A stretch of 64,000 nucleotides of DNA from Mixophyes australis (taxonomy: Eukaryota > Chordata > Amphibia > Anura > Limnodynastidae), in contig JAVHZZ010000003.1 in the NCBI GenBank assembly GCA_036250195.1, forward strand, positions 82,423,418-82,487,417, written 5' to 3'. Every line of letters begins with the position of its first letter. Within the stretch, counting starts at the first letter, position 1. The translations under genes and the position numbers were made by a program. Shown piece by piece: positions 22,548 through 32,659 of this stretch. Under the pieces are notes generated by a model, which was given only the letters and a program-made list of their open reading frames with translations, was not told the DNA's origin and made no database searches.

Positions 22548-22850
22548 ATATCAGTTTCTGCCCTAGTGGAGTTTACAATCTATGGGGCATATTCAATTAG
22601 AATTTGCGGGCACGATTATGCGCAGCTGGGTCTATAAAGTGCCATTATGGTACAGCAGCATCGTGGAATTCTGCGCACAGAAATCCGCAATGTTGCGGTA
22701 CCGGGACCTGTATTCTAATTGAATATGCCCCTATATTCCCTACCACATGGACACACATACTATGGTTCATTTTATCAGAAGCCAATTAATTTACCAGTAT
22801 GTCTTTGGAGTACGGGAGAAAACCAGAACACCCAGAGAAAACTGAGAGGT
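22548..22850 (-). mobile_element. SINE fragment (reverse), interrupted by a MITE
   Basis: The flanks read CATATCAGTTTCTGCCCTAG and GTGGAGTTTACAATCTAT before the insertion, then ATTCCCTACCACATGGACAC, AGCCAATTAATTTACCAGTA and GAAAACCAGAACACCCAGAG after it. This is the body of the SINE at 28175-28482 in the same orientation. The tRNA-like head is not recognisable. Confidence 0.65.
22584..22731. mobile_element. Palindromic MITE (GGGGCATATTCAATT) nested in a SINE
   Basis: Ends GGGGCATATTCAATTAGAAT and ATTCTAATTGAATATGCCCC are exact inverted repeats, flanked by TAT (22581-22583 and 22732-22734). Interior 148 bp with CGGGCACGATTATGCGCA. Same terminal pattern as the copies at 5380-5568 and 11284-11515. 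Confidence 0.8.
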
Positions 22851-23155
22851 ATTCCTGCTCTGCACTGTCCTACAGAGCTGGAGCCGCACACGCCTGCCAC
22901 TGGTGCATGTGGCAGTGCAAGGGTGTTTTCAAGAGGGTGATGTTCTAGAACTTGAGAGATACCCCCAGAGGGCCTAGCCACAACCATTGTGATGCGACAC
23001 TGTCTCAACAGCAATCACTCCCTGTCCCAATTCCAAAAATGAGAATGTTGGGAAGTATGAGTCATTAGTATATTTATGCATGGTGATCATGTATCCCCTG
23101 TAAGGTGCAATTACCCCTACAAATTAGGTATGTTTCTTTAACATGAATCATTGGT

Positions 23156-23847
23156 CAGGGGCTGATCAAAGGGAAAAGGGGTGTGAGAGCCCCCCCCCCC
23201 CCCCCACCGCCACCACACTGACCCCTTTTAGTGTGATGGGAGAGTGCCTCACTCCTGCGCCCCCCTCCTCCTCACTGACAGGCGGGACTTCATCATCTGC
23301 TGACAGAAAATAAGAAGACAGAAGAAAAGAAGACCTTAGGAAGGTAAGCAAAGGATGGTGTGATGAAGGAAGACAGTATGATGAAGGGGAACAGTGTGAT
23401 AAGAGGGGAAAGTGTGGTGAAAGAGGCACAGTGTGACTTGATGGGGCGCAGTACGATGAAGGACGCACATTGTGATGGAGGGGAAACAGTGTGATGAAGG
23501 GGAACAGTGTGATGAAGGGGGAACAGTGTGATGAAGGGGGACAGTGTGATGAAGGGGGCGCAGTGTAATGCAGGTGAACCAGTGTAGTGATCGGGCAGCC
23601 ATATCTTTTATTTGTTGCTCTTATTGTGATTTTATAGCTATAAAATGTTTTTACTTAATACGGCAAAGAATAAACCTTACTTTCTTATATCCTAAAATGC
23701 ATTAATTTGTGTGAAACATAGTATTGTAGGTCACAGGGCCTACAGGAGTCAGGACTGAACTGGGGAAGGAGTTGGGACTGGAGAGGGAAAGAGTCCCTAT
23801 TAATCGATAACCCCCCCCCCTAAAAGAAAAGTCTTGATCCGCCCCTG
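23156..23847. mobile_element. hAT-like element, near-exact 8-bp TSD
   Basis: Left end CAGGGGCTGATCAAAGGGAA is complementary to the right end GTCTTGATCCGCCCCTG. Flanking 8-mers are TCATTGGT (23148-23155) and TCACTGGT (23848-23855), one mismatch apart. The 692-bp interior holds a C15 run (23190-23204) and a degenerate tandem repeat; no transposase. The minus-strand frames here (23166-23602) are translations of the repeat. Confidence 0.7.
23370..23600. repeat. Degenerate tandem repeat, unit about 18 bp
   Basis: Repeats of ACAGTGTGATGAAGGGGGA with length changes of one to two bases; the last four units are the most regular. Lies inside the hAT-like element 23156-23847. Confidence 0.75.
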
Positions 23848-23855
23848 TCACTGGT

Positions 23856-24642
23856 TTCCTGTAAAAAGACACTGGTTACCTGTAAATAAATTGAGTTTTT
23901 TATCTTTCTTTAGAGTTTTGATTAAAGCTGCTATTAATGATTTAAAGACACACTTTGTTTGTAGGGGCAGCCATATAAATCTTCCTCACAGTGTAATATT
24001 GCAAAGGATACACTGAGTTTTAGGAGAACCTCATTGAAAAATGAGCATTACTTTCATGTTAATAGGTACAAATATAGCTGTTTAAGAAAAACAAAAAGTC
24101 TATGTGGGATGACAAGTTTAATCTCTCCTCTAGTATAAATAAAACCAACTTGGACACTCTGCTCATGACTGAGATTTCCATACTCCTTATTAATTTAGTT
24201 GCCATTCTCTGGACTCTCCCTAGTTCCAGCATCCATTAAATATCTTCCATTTGGGTAATCACAACATTTAGTGTACAATCTAAAGTTCATGATTAAGGAG
24301 GACATAGTACACAATGCACTTTATTAAAAACCTATAGAAGGCTGAGGTTAACCATATATTGGCTATCTATTCAGGGTAGTTGGACATTTCTGAGTTGATG
24401 AAACAGCTCATTGAGAATGAAAGAAGAGCAGCATGGAACAAAATGGAATCTTGTTTATCCCCATGAGGCACCTGCTGTATTCTGGCTCTGTGTACCTATT
24501 AAGATGTATGGTGAGATCCTGTTAGTCAACAAAATTGGTGAGGATGTCTCTACAGGAGGACTACTGGTCTGCCCAGAGGCATTTCTTTTCTTCCAGGTCA
24601 CTATTCCAGTCCATAACCCAACTAATAGAGGACAGCTATGGT
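23856..24642. other. Intergenic sequence, no gene recognised
   Basis: No gene seen. 24150-24260 (CCATTCTCTGGACTCTCCC context) may be an old LINE 3' fragment but is too diverged to name. Confidence 0.35.
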
Positions 24643-26118
24643 GGTTTATATATGTGCCTCCCACTTTTTAAGGGACCAAAAGTAATGGGACAATCGACTC
24701 AAAAGCTATTTCATGGACATGTGTGGGCTATTCCCTCGTTATTTCATCATCAATTAAGCAGGTAAATGTCTGGAGTTGATTCTAGGTGGGACATTTGCAT
24801 TTGGAATCTGTTGCTGTCGACTCTCAATATGAGATCCAAAGAGCTGTCACTATCAGTGAAGCAAGCCATCATTAGGCTGAAAAATCAAAACAAACCCATC
24901 AGAGAGATAACAAAAACATTAGGTGTGGCCAAATCAACTGTTTGGAACATTCTTAAAAAGAAAGAACGCACCGGAGAGCTCAGCAACACCAAAAGACCCG
25001 GAAGACCACGGAAAACAACTGTGGTGGATGACAGAAGAATTTTTTTCCCTGGTGAAGAAAAACCCCTTCACAACAGTTGGCCAAATCAAGAACACTCTCC
25101 AGGAGGTAGGTGTATATGTGTCAAAGTCAACAATCAAGAGAAGACTTCACAAGAGTGAATATAGAGGGTTCACCACAAGATGTAAACCATATGTGAGCCA
25201 CAAAAACAGGAAGACCAGATTAGAGTTTGGCAAGCAACATCTATAAAAGCCATTACAGTTCTGGAACAACATCTTATGGACAGATGAGACAAAGATCAAC
25301 TTGTACCAGAGTGATTGGAAGAGAAGAGTATGGAGAAGGAAAGGAACTGCTCTGATCCAAAACATACCACCTCATCAGTGAAGCATGGTGGTGGTAGTGT
25401 CATGGCGTGGGCATGTATGGCTGCCAATGGAACTGGTTCCCTTGTATTTATTGTTGATGTGACTGCTGACAAAAGCAGCAGGATGAATTCTGAAGTGTTT
25501 TGGGCAATATTTGCTCATATTCAGTCAAATGCTTCAGAACTCATTGGACGGCGCTTCACAGTGCAGATGGACAATGACTTGAAGCATACTGCAAAAGTAA
25601 CCAAAGAGATTTTTAAGGCTAACAAGTGGAATGTTATGCATTGGCCAAATCAATCACCTGACCTGAATCCGATTGAGCATGCATTTCACTTGATGAAGAT
25701 AAAATTAAGGGAAAATGCCCCAAGAACAAGCAGGAACTGAAGACATTTGCAGTAGAGGCCTGGCAGAGCATCACCAGGGATGAAACCCAGCATCTGGTGA
25801 TGTCTATGCGTTCCACACTTCAGGCTGTAATTGACTGCAAAGGATTTGCAACAAAGTATTAAAAAGTGAAAGTTTGATGTAGGATTGTTTAGTTTGTCTC
25901 ATTACTTTTGGTCCCTTAAAAAGTGGGAGGCACATATATAAACCGTTGTAATTCCTACACTGTTCACCTGATTTGAATGTAAATTCCCTCAAATTGAAGC
26001 TGAAAGTCTGCAGTTAAAGCACATCTTATTTGTTTCTTTTCAAATCCATTGTGGTGGTGTATAGAGTCCAAAATATGAGAATTGTGTTTATGTCCCAATA
26101 TTTATGGAATTGACTGTA
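24643..26118 (+). mobile_element. Tc1/mariner-type transposon, left end truncated
   Basis: A 50-bp segment at the left (from GGTTTATATATGTGCCTCCC to AGTAATGGGACAA) is repeated inverted at 25893-25944. On the right, the inverted-repeat sequence continues for another 170 bp and ends in GGAATTGACTGTA at 26118. The matching outer part is absent on the left, so the left terminus is lost. The interior carries a broken transposase frame. Long inverted repeats of about 200 bp or more are typical of IR/DR-type Tc1 elements. Confidence 0.85.
24829..25862 (+). pseudogene. Tc1-type transposase, frameshifted
   Basis: The N terminus begins MRSKELSLSVKQAIIRLKNQ and shows the paired-type helix-turn-helix (…EITKTLGVAKSTVWNIL…) and the GRPRKTT AT-hook-like segment, about residues 1-65. 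A frameshift near 25045 moves reading to another frame (…TVGQIKNTLQEVGVYVSKST…), and further breaks occur near 25240-25315. The catalytic core continues with WTDE, HGGGSVMAWACMA, a QMDND motif and SPDLNPIEHA, ending IDCKGFATKY-stop. The DDE triad regions are visible but spread over at least three frames, so no functional transposase is made. Family function: cut-and-paste transposition into TA sites. Confidence 0.9.
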
Positions 26119-26899
26119 TGTACTCAAGGGAGTGGCAATTACAGTTTTACCACATTCCTAAGTGAACTTGATTTATGAACTTGGTGTCATATAAATGACA
26201 GATTCATGCAGAAGTATCCCTGAGTATTAATCTAAAAAACTATGGTATAGTATTTGCTTTCCAACCCTTTGGAGCTAATTCCCATGTTTTCTTTAGACAG
26301 TAAGCTCCTGTGTCAGGTGGATCTGACCTCTGTCTCATCTAATGTAAATGTACTATCATTTTTAGGTTTGTTTTGCATGTGTACTCTAAGGGACTGCAGA
26401 ATATGCCAGATATTTATAAAACATGGTAATACATAGTTACTATTAAAAGGGGCATAAACATAACATTTTGTTCCATGTAGAAAGAAATAATTGTAACAGT
26501 GCACATAATTTTGAAAAGCACCTGGAAAGTCTTATATTTTATATAGATTTATATATTTTATTATATGTTACCATTATATTTTGGACTCAAAATATACAGA
26601 TACTGCACGACTTGAGTATTAACATACAGTATTATGTATTGGCTGAGATATGTAGGATGTCTGTATCCTTGAGAACACCACTGCCTCAGAGAGCCCCCAG
26701 AAGACATTCTGCCTGGACTACTGTGAGCTCCCAAAGGGGGTGGGGGGTATTTCCAGAGGGACAAGTTGTGACATTGCAAAACTCATATGCTGCTCCTGCA
26801 GGGCTGGAATGTACAAATAATACAGTTAATACACAACATGAGGATACAGGGATTTCTACTAGCTATAGGGAGGCATACATCTGGAAAAAGCTATGGAAG
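26119..26899. other. Intergenic sequence, possible CR1 5' region
   Basis: No gene recognised. The last 250 bp may be the 5' part of the CR1 element that follows, but I see no motif to prove it. Confidence 0.35.
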
Positions 26900-29760
26900 T
26901 AGACACAAGTAAGGTGCTTACCTGGAGTCACCACTCCAAGGGATTAAGGGGGCATGTTAAAAACTGTGAAAGTAGCACAAAATGATTGGGAGGTGGATGG
27001 CATTGTCCACCTAGGGACAAATGACCTGATTAATGCTGAAGGCACAGCAGTAAAAGATGAATTTAGAAAGTTAGCAACTGCTGTAAAGCAGGTGGCCACC
27101 ACGTACCTTTGCAGCAGTATTGCCAGTACACAGAGGTGAAGACAGAAATCATTGCATCAGAAACTTCAATATGTGGCTAAGGGAGTTGTGTAATGAGGAA
27201 AGATTTGGATTGATAGACCACAGTCATGCCATCTGGGAAGATAGGGGCTTATACAAAAGGGACGGCCTGCACCCATCTTCAAGGGGAACCAAAATACTAA
27301 AGGAGCAGTTTGGAAGCTTTATCAGGAATTATTTATACTAGCGGGGGAAGGGGCAGGGAACTAAATAGGAATAAAGAAATCTGCTCCCCCAACAAAGAGG
27401 TATCGGTTCTGCAGACTAATAGAACAGAAGAAATATCCACAGCAACAGAAGACAATGCAAAATGTCAACGCAAAATAAAATAAACAGAGAGGTAAACGTA
27501 GTTAGGAATATGAAATTCACAAACAAAACTCAGAGCTATGTGTGCAAATGATAGGAGCTTAGGAAAGAAAATCCCAGAACTAAGTGAGATAAAAACAATG
27601 GATGGTCTGGATATTGCGGCTTTCATGGAGTCATGGTACAATGAAAATCATGTCAGGAACATAGCTATACCAGAATATACTTTATTTAGGAAGGACAGAG
27701 TGGGAAGAATCGGAGGAGGAGTAGCAATGCATGTGGAAAAAAAGCATAAATACTAGTTTAATACAAAAGTATTGAAAAAAAATCTGAGGCCCTTTGGGTG
27801 ACCACAGAAATGGGGGACAAGGTTATTCTTCATGATCTATAGACCAACAGGTGAGGAAGAGGAACTGGACCTTATTGTAGGACATCACTAAAATGGCATT
27901 AAAGGAGATGTAATAATCATGGAAGACTTTAATCTACCGAAGGTGAACTGGGAGAGGTCTTTGCAAGTACCACTAGAAGTAGGGACATTCTGAATTTCTT
28001 GTAGAGAGCATCCCTCAAGCAAATGGTAAGAGTCAACTTGCAAATATTAGACTTAATTCTTACAAATGGTGACAGAATATCTGATGTAAATGTGGGTGAG
28101 AACCTAGGAACCAGTGACCATCAAGCAATATGGTCTATTAGACAAAGACCGACTCATACCACACAAAAAAAGATCATAATCATTTATATATTGCCACTAA
28201 TTCCGCAGCGCTGTACAGAGAACTCACATCAGTCCCTGTGCCATTGGGGCTTACAGTCTAAATTCCCTAACACACAGACAGACTAGGGTCAATTTGATAG
28301 CAGCCAATTAACCTACCAGTATTTTTTGCAGTGTGGGAGGAAACTGGAGCACCCGGAGGAAACCCACGTAAACAAGGGGAGAAAATACAAATGCCTCACA
28401 GATAAGGCCATGGCCAGGAATTGAACTCATGACCTCAGTGCTGTGAGTCAGAAGTGCTAACCACTTAGTCACCGTGCTGCCCAAAGATGTTAGATTTTAG
28501 GAAAGTTGACTTTGTAGAGATGGGAAAATGTATAAGTGACTCTTTGGCAGAGTGGAGGAACTTGAAAAGAGTGTATGGGAGTATATTAAACAAATTTTAT
28601 TGACTTTTTTGATTGGGTGACTACAGTAATAGATAAAGGAGGGGGGAGTAGATGTAGCTTATCTAGGCTTTAGTAAGGCTTTGGACACTGTCTCACATAG
28701 CAGACTGTTAAACTCAAAAAGCTTGGGATTGGATTCTAAGATGGTTGAATGGATAAGATCTTGGTCATAGGACAGAGGAGTATCCAGGGATCCATACTTG
28801 GACCAGTGCTTTTTAATATCTTTATTGGTGACATTGCAAATAGTACTGGAGGGAAAATAGGCCTTTTTGCAGATGAAACAAAGATATGCAACAGGGTAGA
28901 CACACCAGGAGGGGTAAAACAAATTATTAGTGATCTAGGTAGACTAAAGGAATGGTCAAGATGGTGGCAACTACGGTTTAATGCCACGAAAATGCAAAAT
29001 CATGCACTTGGTTCTCAAAAACTCAAAGGCTAAATATAGTATTAACGGCACTATAAAGTAAACTACTGAGGAGGAAAGGGGTCTAGGAGTCACTATTTCA
29101 GGTCATTTAAAGGCAGGTAAGCAATGTAACAAAGCAATGAGGAAGGCAAGTCAGATGCTTGGTTGCATAGAGAGAAGAATCAGTAGCAGAAAGAAAGAAG
29201 TAATAATACTACTGTATAGGTCATTGGTACGACCTCATCAAGAATACTGTGTTCAATTCTGGAGGCCATATCTCCAGAAGGATATACATACATTAGAGAC
29301 TGTACAAAGAAGGGCAACTAAAATGGTGTATGGCCTACAGCACAGCACAAAACTTACACGGAAAAACTAAAATAACTTAATATGTATAGTTTGGAGCAGA
29401 GAAGGGAAAGGGGGGGACATGAAACTTTCAATTATATTGACGGTTATAACAAGGTGCAGGAGGGAAAAATCCTTCAAAGGAGGAGAAGTATTAGAACACG
29501 AGGACATGCACTGAAACTGGAGGGAAGTAGGTTCAGAGGAAATCTGAGAAAAAACTATTTCACAGTAAGGGTACCGGATAAGCGGAATAGCCTCCCATCA
29601 GAGGTGGTAGAGGCTAATACAGTAGAGAAATTTAAACATGAGAATATCCTTATAAAGAATAAGGAATCAAATAAGGTTTAAGGTTACAATAGGTTAATAA
29701 AACAATGGGCAGACTAGATGGGCCAAGCGGTTCTTATCTGCCGTCAAATTCTATGTGTCT
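26900..29760 (+). mobile_element. CR1 LINE, degraded, interrupted by a SINE
   Basis: Fragments appear in the expected CR1 order. First an ORF1 esterase-like (SGNH) domain: HLGTND near 27014-27035 and DGLHPSSRGTKIL near 27262-27300. Then an apurinic endonuclease-type segment (27538-27756, GGGVAMHV; and 28023-28142, NLGTSDH). Then the end of the reverse transcriptase (28749-29033, GSILGPVLFNIFI and FADETK). Then the C-terminal region (29137-29681). The 3' end reads GGGCAGACTAGATGGGCCAA and TCTTATCTGCCGTC, the usual CR1 tail. Frames are broken by many stops and shifts, and the N-terminal half of the reverse transcriptase is missing around 28560-28680. Non-functional. Confidence 0.9.
28175..28482 (-). 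mobile_element. tRNA-type SINE inserted in CR1
   Basis: Reverse-orientation SINE. The L2-like tail (CATTTATATATTGCCACTAA) is at the left, the body (GTGGGAGGAAACTGGAGC, ACCCGGAGGAAACCCACG) in the middle, and the tRNA-like head with B box (GGAATTGAACTCATGACC in plus orientation) at the right, ending in CACCGTGCTGCC. AAAGAT occurs on both sides (28169-28174 and 28483-28488), a plausible short target duplication. It splits the CR1 segment between the endonuclease and reverse transcriptase parts. Confidence 0.85.
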
Positions 29761-29859
29761 TCACACACTATATCATTTAGATTACATTTGATCAGTTTTA
29801 ATCCATAAGTATAATAGTAAGGAAATGAAAATAATAAATTGATCAGAACAATTGATTTT

Positions 29860-30760
29860 AACTTTAGAGAGGAGTTACTTGATAACATCATTACAATAAA
29901 ACCTGTGGATAAAGGCAGGGAAGTGGTCATTCAAGAGACAAGTGATTATCTGACAAATGACCAATAATACATTTTATGAGATTATACCATCTGATCCTAC
30001 CTCCAAACATCATCATGAGAATTTGGGGGTATTACCCAAACAACAACATCATTTTTGTGTATTTCCCATCCCGATTCTCAGTTATTGCCACCTAACTAAA
30101 ATTCACATCTTGAATTACTCCTCTAGGACATCCAAATATATCTGGTCACTTACAACAAATCTTTCATCTTTTTTTACCACCTTTTACAGACTCATGTCAC
30201 ATCACTTAAATCATACATTCAAGATACCACACACCTTTTTAACACTCTCAAATGAAAAGACATATTATTTTTTAACTTGTGATGTATCCACTTTATACAA
30301 ATATTCCTCCTAAAGATGGCATTCTAGCAGATAATACATTTATGTAATTTGATCACATCACACAGGGAATTTAAGCTTATATTGCATTTATTTAACATTT
30401 TTTTTGTCCCATGATTTATCTTCAGCCACACATATTATTTACAGAAGCATGGTATGGGCAACAGGTTTGTCATACGTTTTGCTGACAGATATTTGACTGT
30501 TCAAGGAAAAAACTTCAAGTGACACTTGTGACAAACCTTGTGCTCTTTGACAGATAAATTGATTATTTGTATTTTATTTGGGATGGGGATTCACGTTCTA
30601 TTGAAAAATTTTGTTTCCTATCTTTGTTTTCTTTTTTTTATTAAACATGAATAATATCACCAAAAAAATCAATTAACAGTGGTATCATGGAGACATTTGT
30701 TTTTTTAGATATAAGAAAAACAAAGACAAATCTTAACAATGGTTCCTTTTTTCACATTTT
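29860..30760 (+). pseudogene. Penelope-like element reverse transcriptase relic
   Basis: Translated in pieces, the region follows the Penelope-like reverse transcriptase order. KPVDKG (29899-29916) matches the diagnostic KPADKGG block, followed by VVIQETSDYL and, a frame later, IIPSDPT. Then SLTTNLS near 30150, then YFLTCDVSTLY (30263-30295), the segment before the catalytic region. After that come weak matches including FLDI near 30700. The YxDD box is not recognisable, and stops and frameshifts are many. This is an old dead copy. Boundaries are approximate and no GIY-YIG domain was seen. Confidence 0.7.
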
Positions 30761-31110
30761 TGAGTACTTATTATTCCACGTGTACTTACTGCCTACTCTT
30801 CTGGAATGCTGTGGACGCTACCAAATTTCAACTTCCAGAATAGCAGGCTCAACGCGCCTCTCCTGCACATGCTACCTGGGAGATACTAAAAGTTGTCAAG
30901 TATGTACTTGTATTAACTATTTAAATAACGCCCTCTCAGCTTGTGATAATGGGATTATAGGGTCAGTACTGAAACTTATCATAAAAATGTAGACTGTAAT
31001 AAGTATCTACATTTTAATTTGGGTCCAAATAACTCAAAAATGATGACGTCGGAATCAAGTATATTTGAGGGATTTTCTGCGTACAGATGCACTCTGCAAG
31101 TATCACTACA

Positions 31111-31283
31111 GGAGGTAAATTTATCAAGCTGCAGGTTTGAAAAAGTGATGTTGTCTATAGCAACCAATCAGATTCTGTCTGTCATTTATTTAGTACTTTC
31201 TACAAAATAACAGCTAGAATGTGATTGGCTGCTGTAGGCAACATCTCCACTTTTTAAAACCAGCAGTTTAGTAAATTCACCCT
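31111..31283. mobile_element. Palindromic MITE, TTTACTAA family
   Basis: Diverged copy of 6392-6566: GTAAATTTATCAAGCTGCAG, GTTTGAAAAAGTG, CAACCAATCAGATTCTG in one arm, and the complement ending TTTAGTAAATTCACCC in the other. Target duplication not visible. Confidence 0.7.
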
Positions 31284-31799
31284 GAGCAGTGTAATGCGAC
31301 AAAAGCCAGCATCTGGAAATAGCGCTCAGCCTGCAGGTCAAATCCCTGAAGGTGTTTGACAGCTACCAAGCTGTAATGGCAAACGCTAACATGCTATGAT
31401 TGCTGTAGTTTGTGACAATTTTGTTTATTTAGTAAATATAATAAATCTATTAACACCTAATCCCAAGATTTGTCTATTAATCTCAGTTATTTCTTAATAT
31501 AATAACTTCTTATTTAATTAAATAGGTAATTAACAAACATTTTCCAACCCTGTAATTGGATCCAGTACTTAAACCATTGATTAAATAACATCCTTGCAGA
31601 GTTTTTTAAAAAGAATAATAATCTCAGAAAATATAATTGCTCCTAATTTCCTTAAAAATAAACTACCATATATACTGCGGCACCTTACTTGGTTACCAAT
31701 AACGATTTCTGGATGTTTTAAATTTGGTAGAACATCCTATAAGCTTGTAAGCATATTACATATAGAACAATGAAGGTTTTCTCTAAATTGACCTTAAAG
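31284..31799. other. Intergenic sequence, nothing recognised
   Basis: AT-rich, no gene or repeat ends seen. Confidence 0.4.
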
Positions 31800-32249
31800 T
31801 CTTTTAAAAAATCTGTCTACTCTGGCACCATTAGGGTGCTTGTATCAGGTCCCCTGCCTCTAGCGTTTCCTACTTGTTTACTGTTCCTGTTGAGACCCGG
31901 CTCCCCTGACCATTCTCCTGATCTTACTATTGTTCCTGTGACCCGGCTTGTTGACTAGTCTCCTGGATTTTGCCCTTGTTCTGTTCCTGCGACCTCAGCC
32001 CGCCTGACTACTCTTCGGATTACCATTTGGCACTGTATATTCCTGATTGGCTTCTGACCTGGACCGTTTGACCTCTGTAGACCACTACACCGGCAACTGG
32101 CTAGTGGGATCGCGACCTGTGTGCCATGTGCAGCTAAGCCCAAACCTCCTTGAATACCAGGGGCAGGTTAGACTCCACACCCGCTAGTTCAGTGGTGCTA
32201 ATACCGGTTAGTGGAGCCTGAGCCTACAGCCAAGCCTGACAGTATCTAG
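31800..32249 (+). mobile_element. Gypsy-type LTR remnant (tentative)
   Basis: GC-rich, with repeated CCTGACTAC / GACCCGGC / CCTGCGACC phrases and an end reading CAAGCCTGACA, a style I associate with amphibian Ty3/gypsy LTR 3' ends. No full LTR pair, primer-binding site or matching gag is demonstrated. The hAT MITE at 32260-32567 lies immediately downstream. Confidence 0.35.
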
Positions 32250-32259
32250 AACCTTGCAG

Positions 32260-32567
32260 CAGGGGCGGATCTAGAGAATACTGCTACCCGGGACGATGTG
32301 GGGGGGGGGATTTAGGCCCCGCCCCCTTTTTGACCTCTGAGGCTGCCGGCGGCTGCATACTATGTGCAGGTCCGTTCAGCAGTGACAGGCAGGGACAGTG
32401 TGCTGTCCGGATGCTCTGATTGTGTTTAAAACACAATCAGAGCGGCCGGGCAGCACGCTGGCCCTGCCTGTCACTGCTGAATGGACCTGCACATAATGTG
32501 CAGCCGCCGGCAGCAAGCCCCTGCTAGGGGGGGCGATCCCCCCCCCCCCCCCCTGGATCCGCCACTG
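32260..32567. mobile_element. hAT-type palindromic MITE, exact 8-bp TSD
   Basis: Bounded by CCTTGCAG at 32252-32259 and 32568-32575. Termini CAGGGGCGGATC and GATCCGCCACTG match the hAT pattern CAGkGGCGGATC. The interior is a large palindrome: GGTCCGTTCAGCAGTGACAG pairs with CTGTCACTGCTGAATGGACC, and the centre is TGTGTTTAAAACACA. A C16 run sits at 32538-32553. Open frames here are translations of the repeat. Confidence 0.9.
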
Positions 32568-32659
32568 CCTTGCAGATGCCATGAAATCAATTGTAGAGAT
32601 AAAACAAATAGCCGGAATTGAGCAAATCGGTCTAACAGGTTTCGTAAAGCCTGTATAAG

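Noticed and set aside
23166..23602. Ser/His-rich repetitive frames resembling a secreted repeat protein
   Set aside because: They are translations of the tandem repeat inside a hAT-like element, on the wrong side of any promoter.
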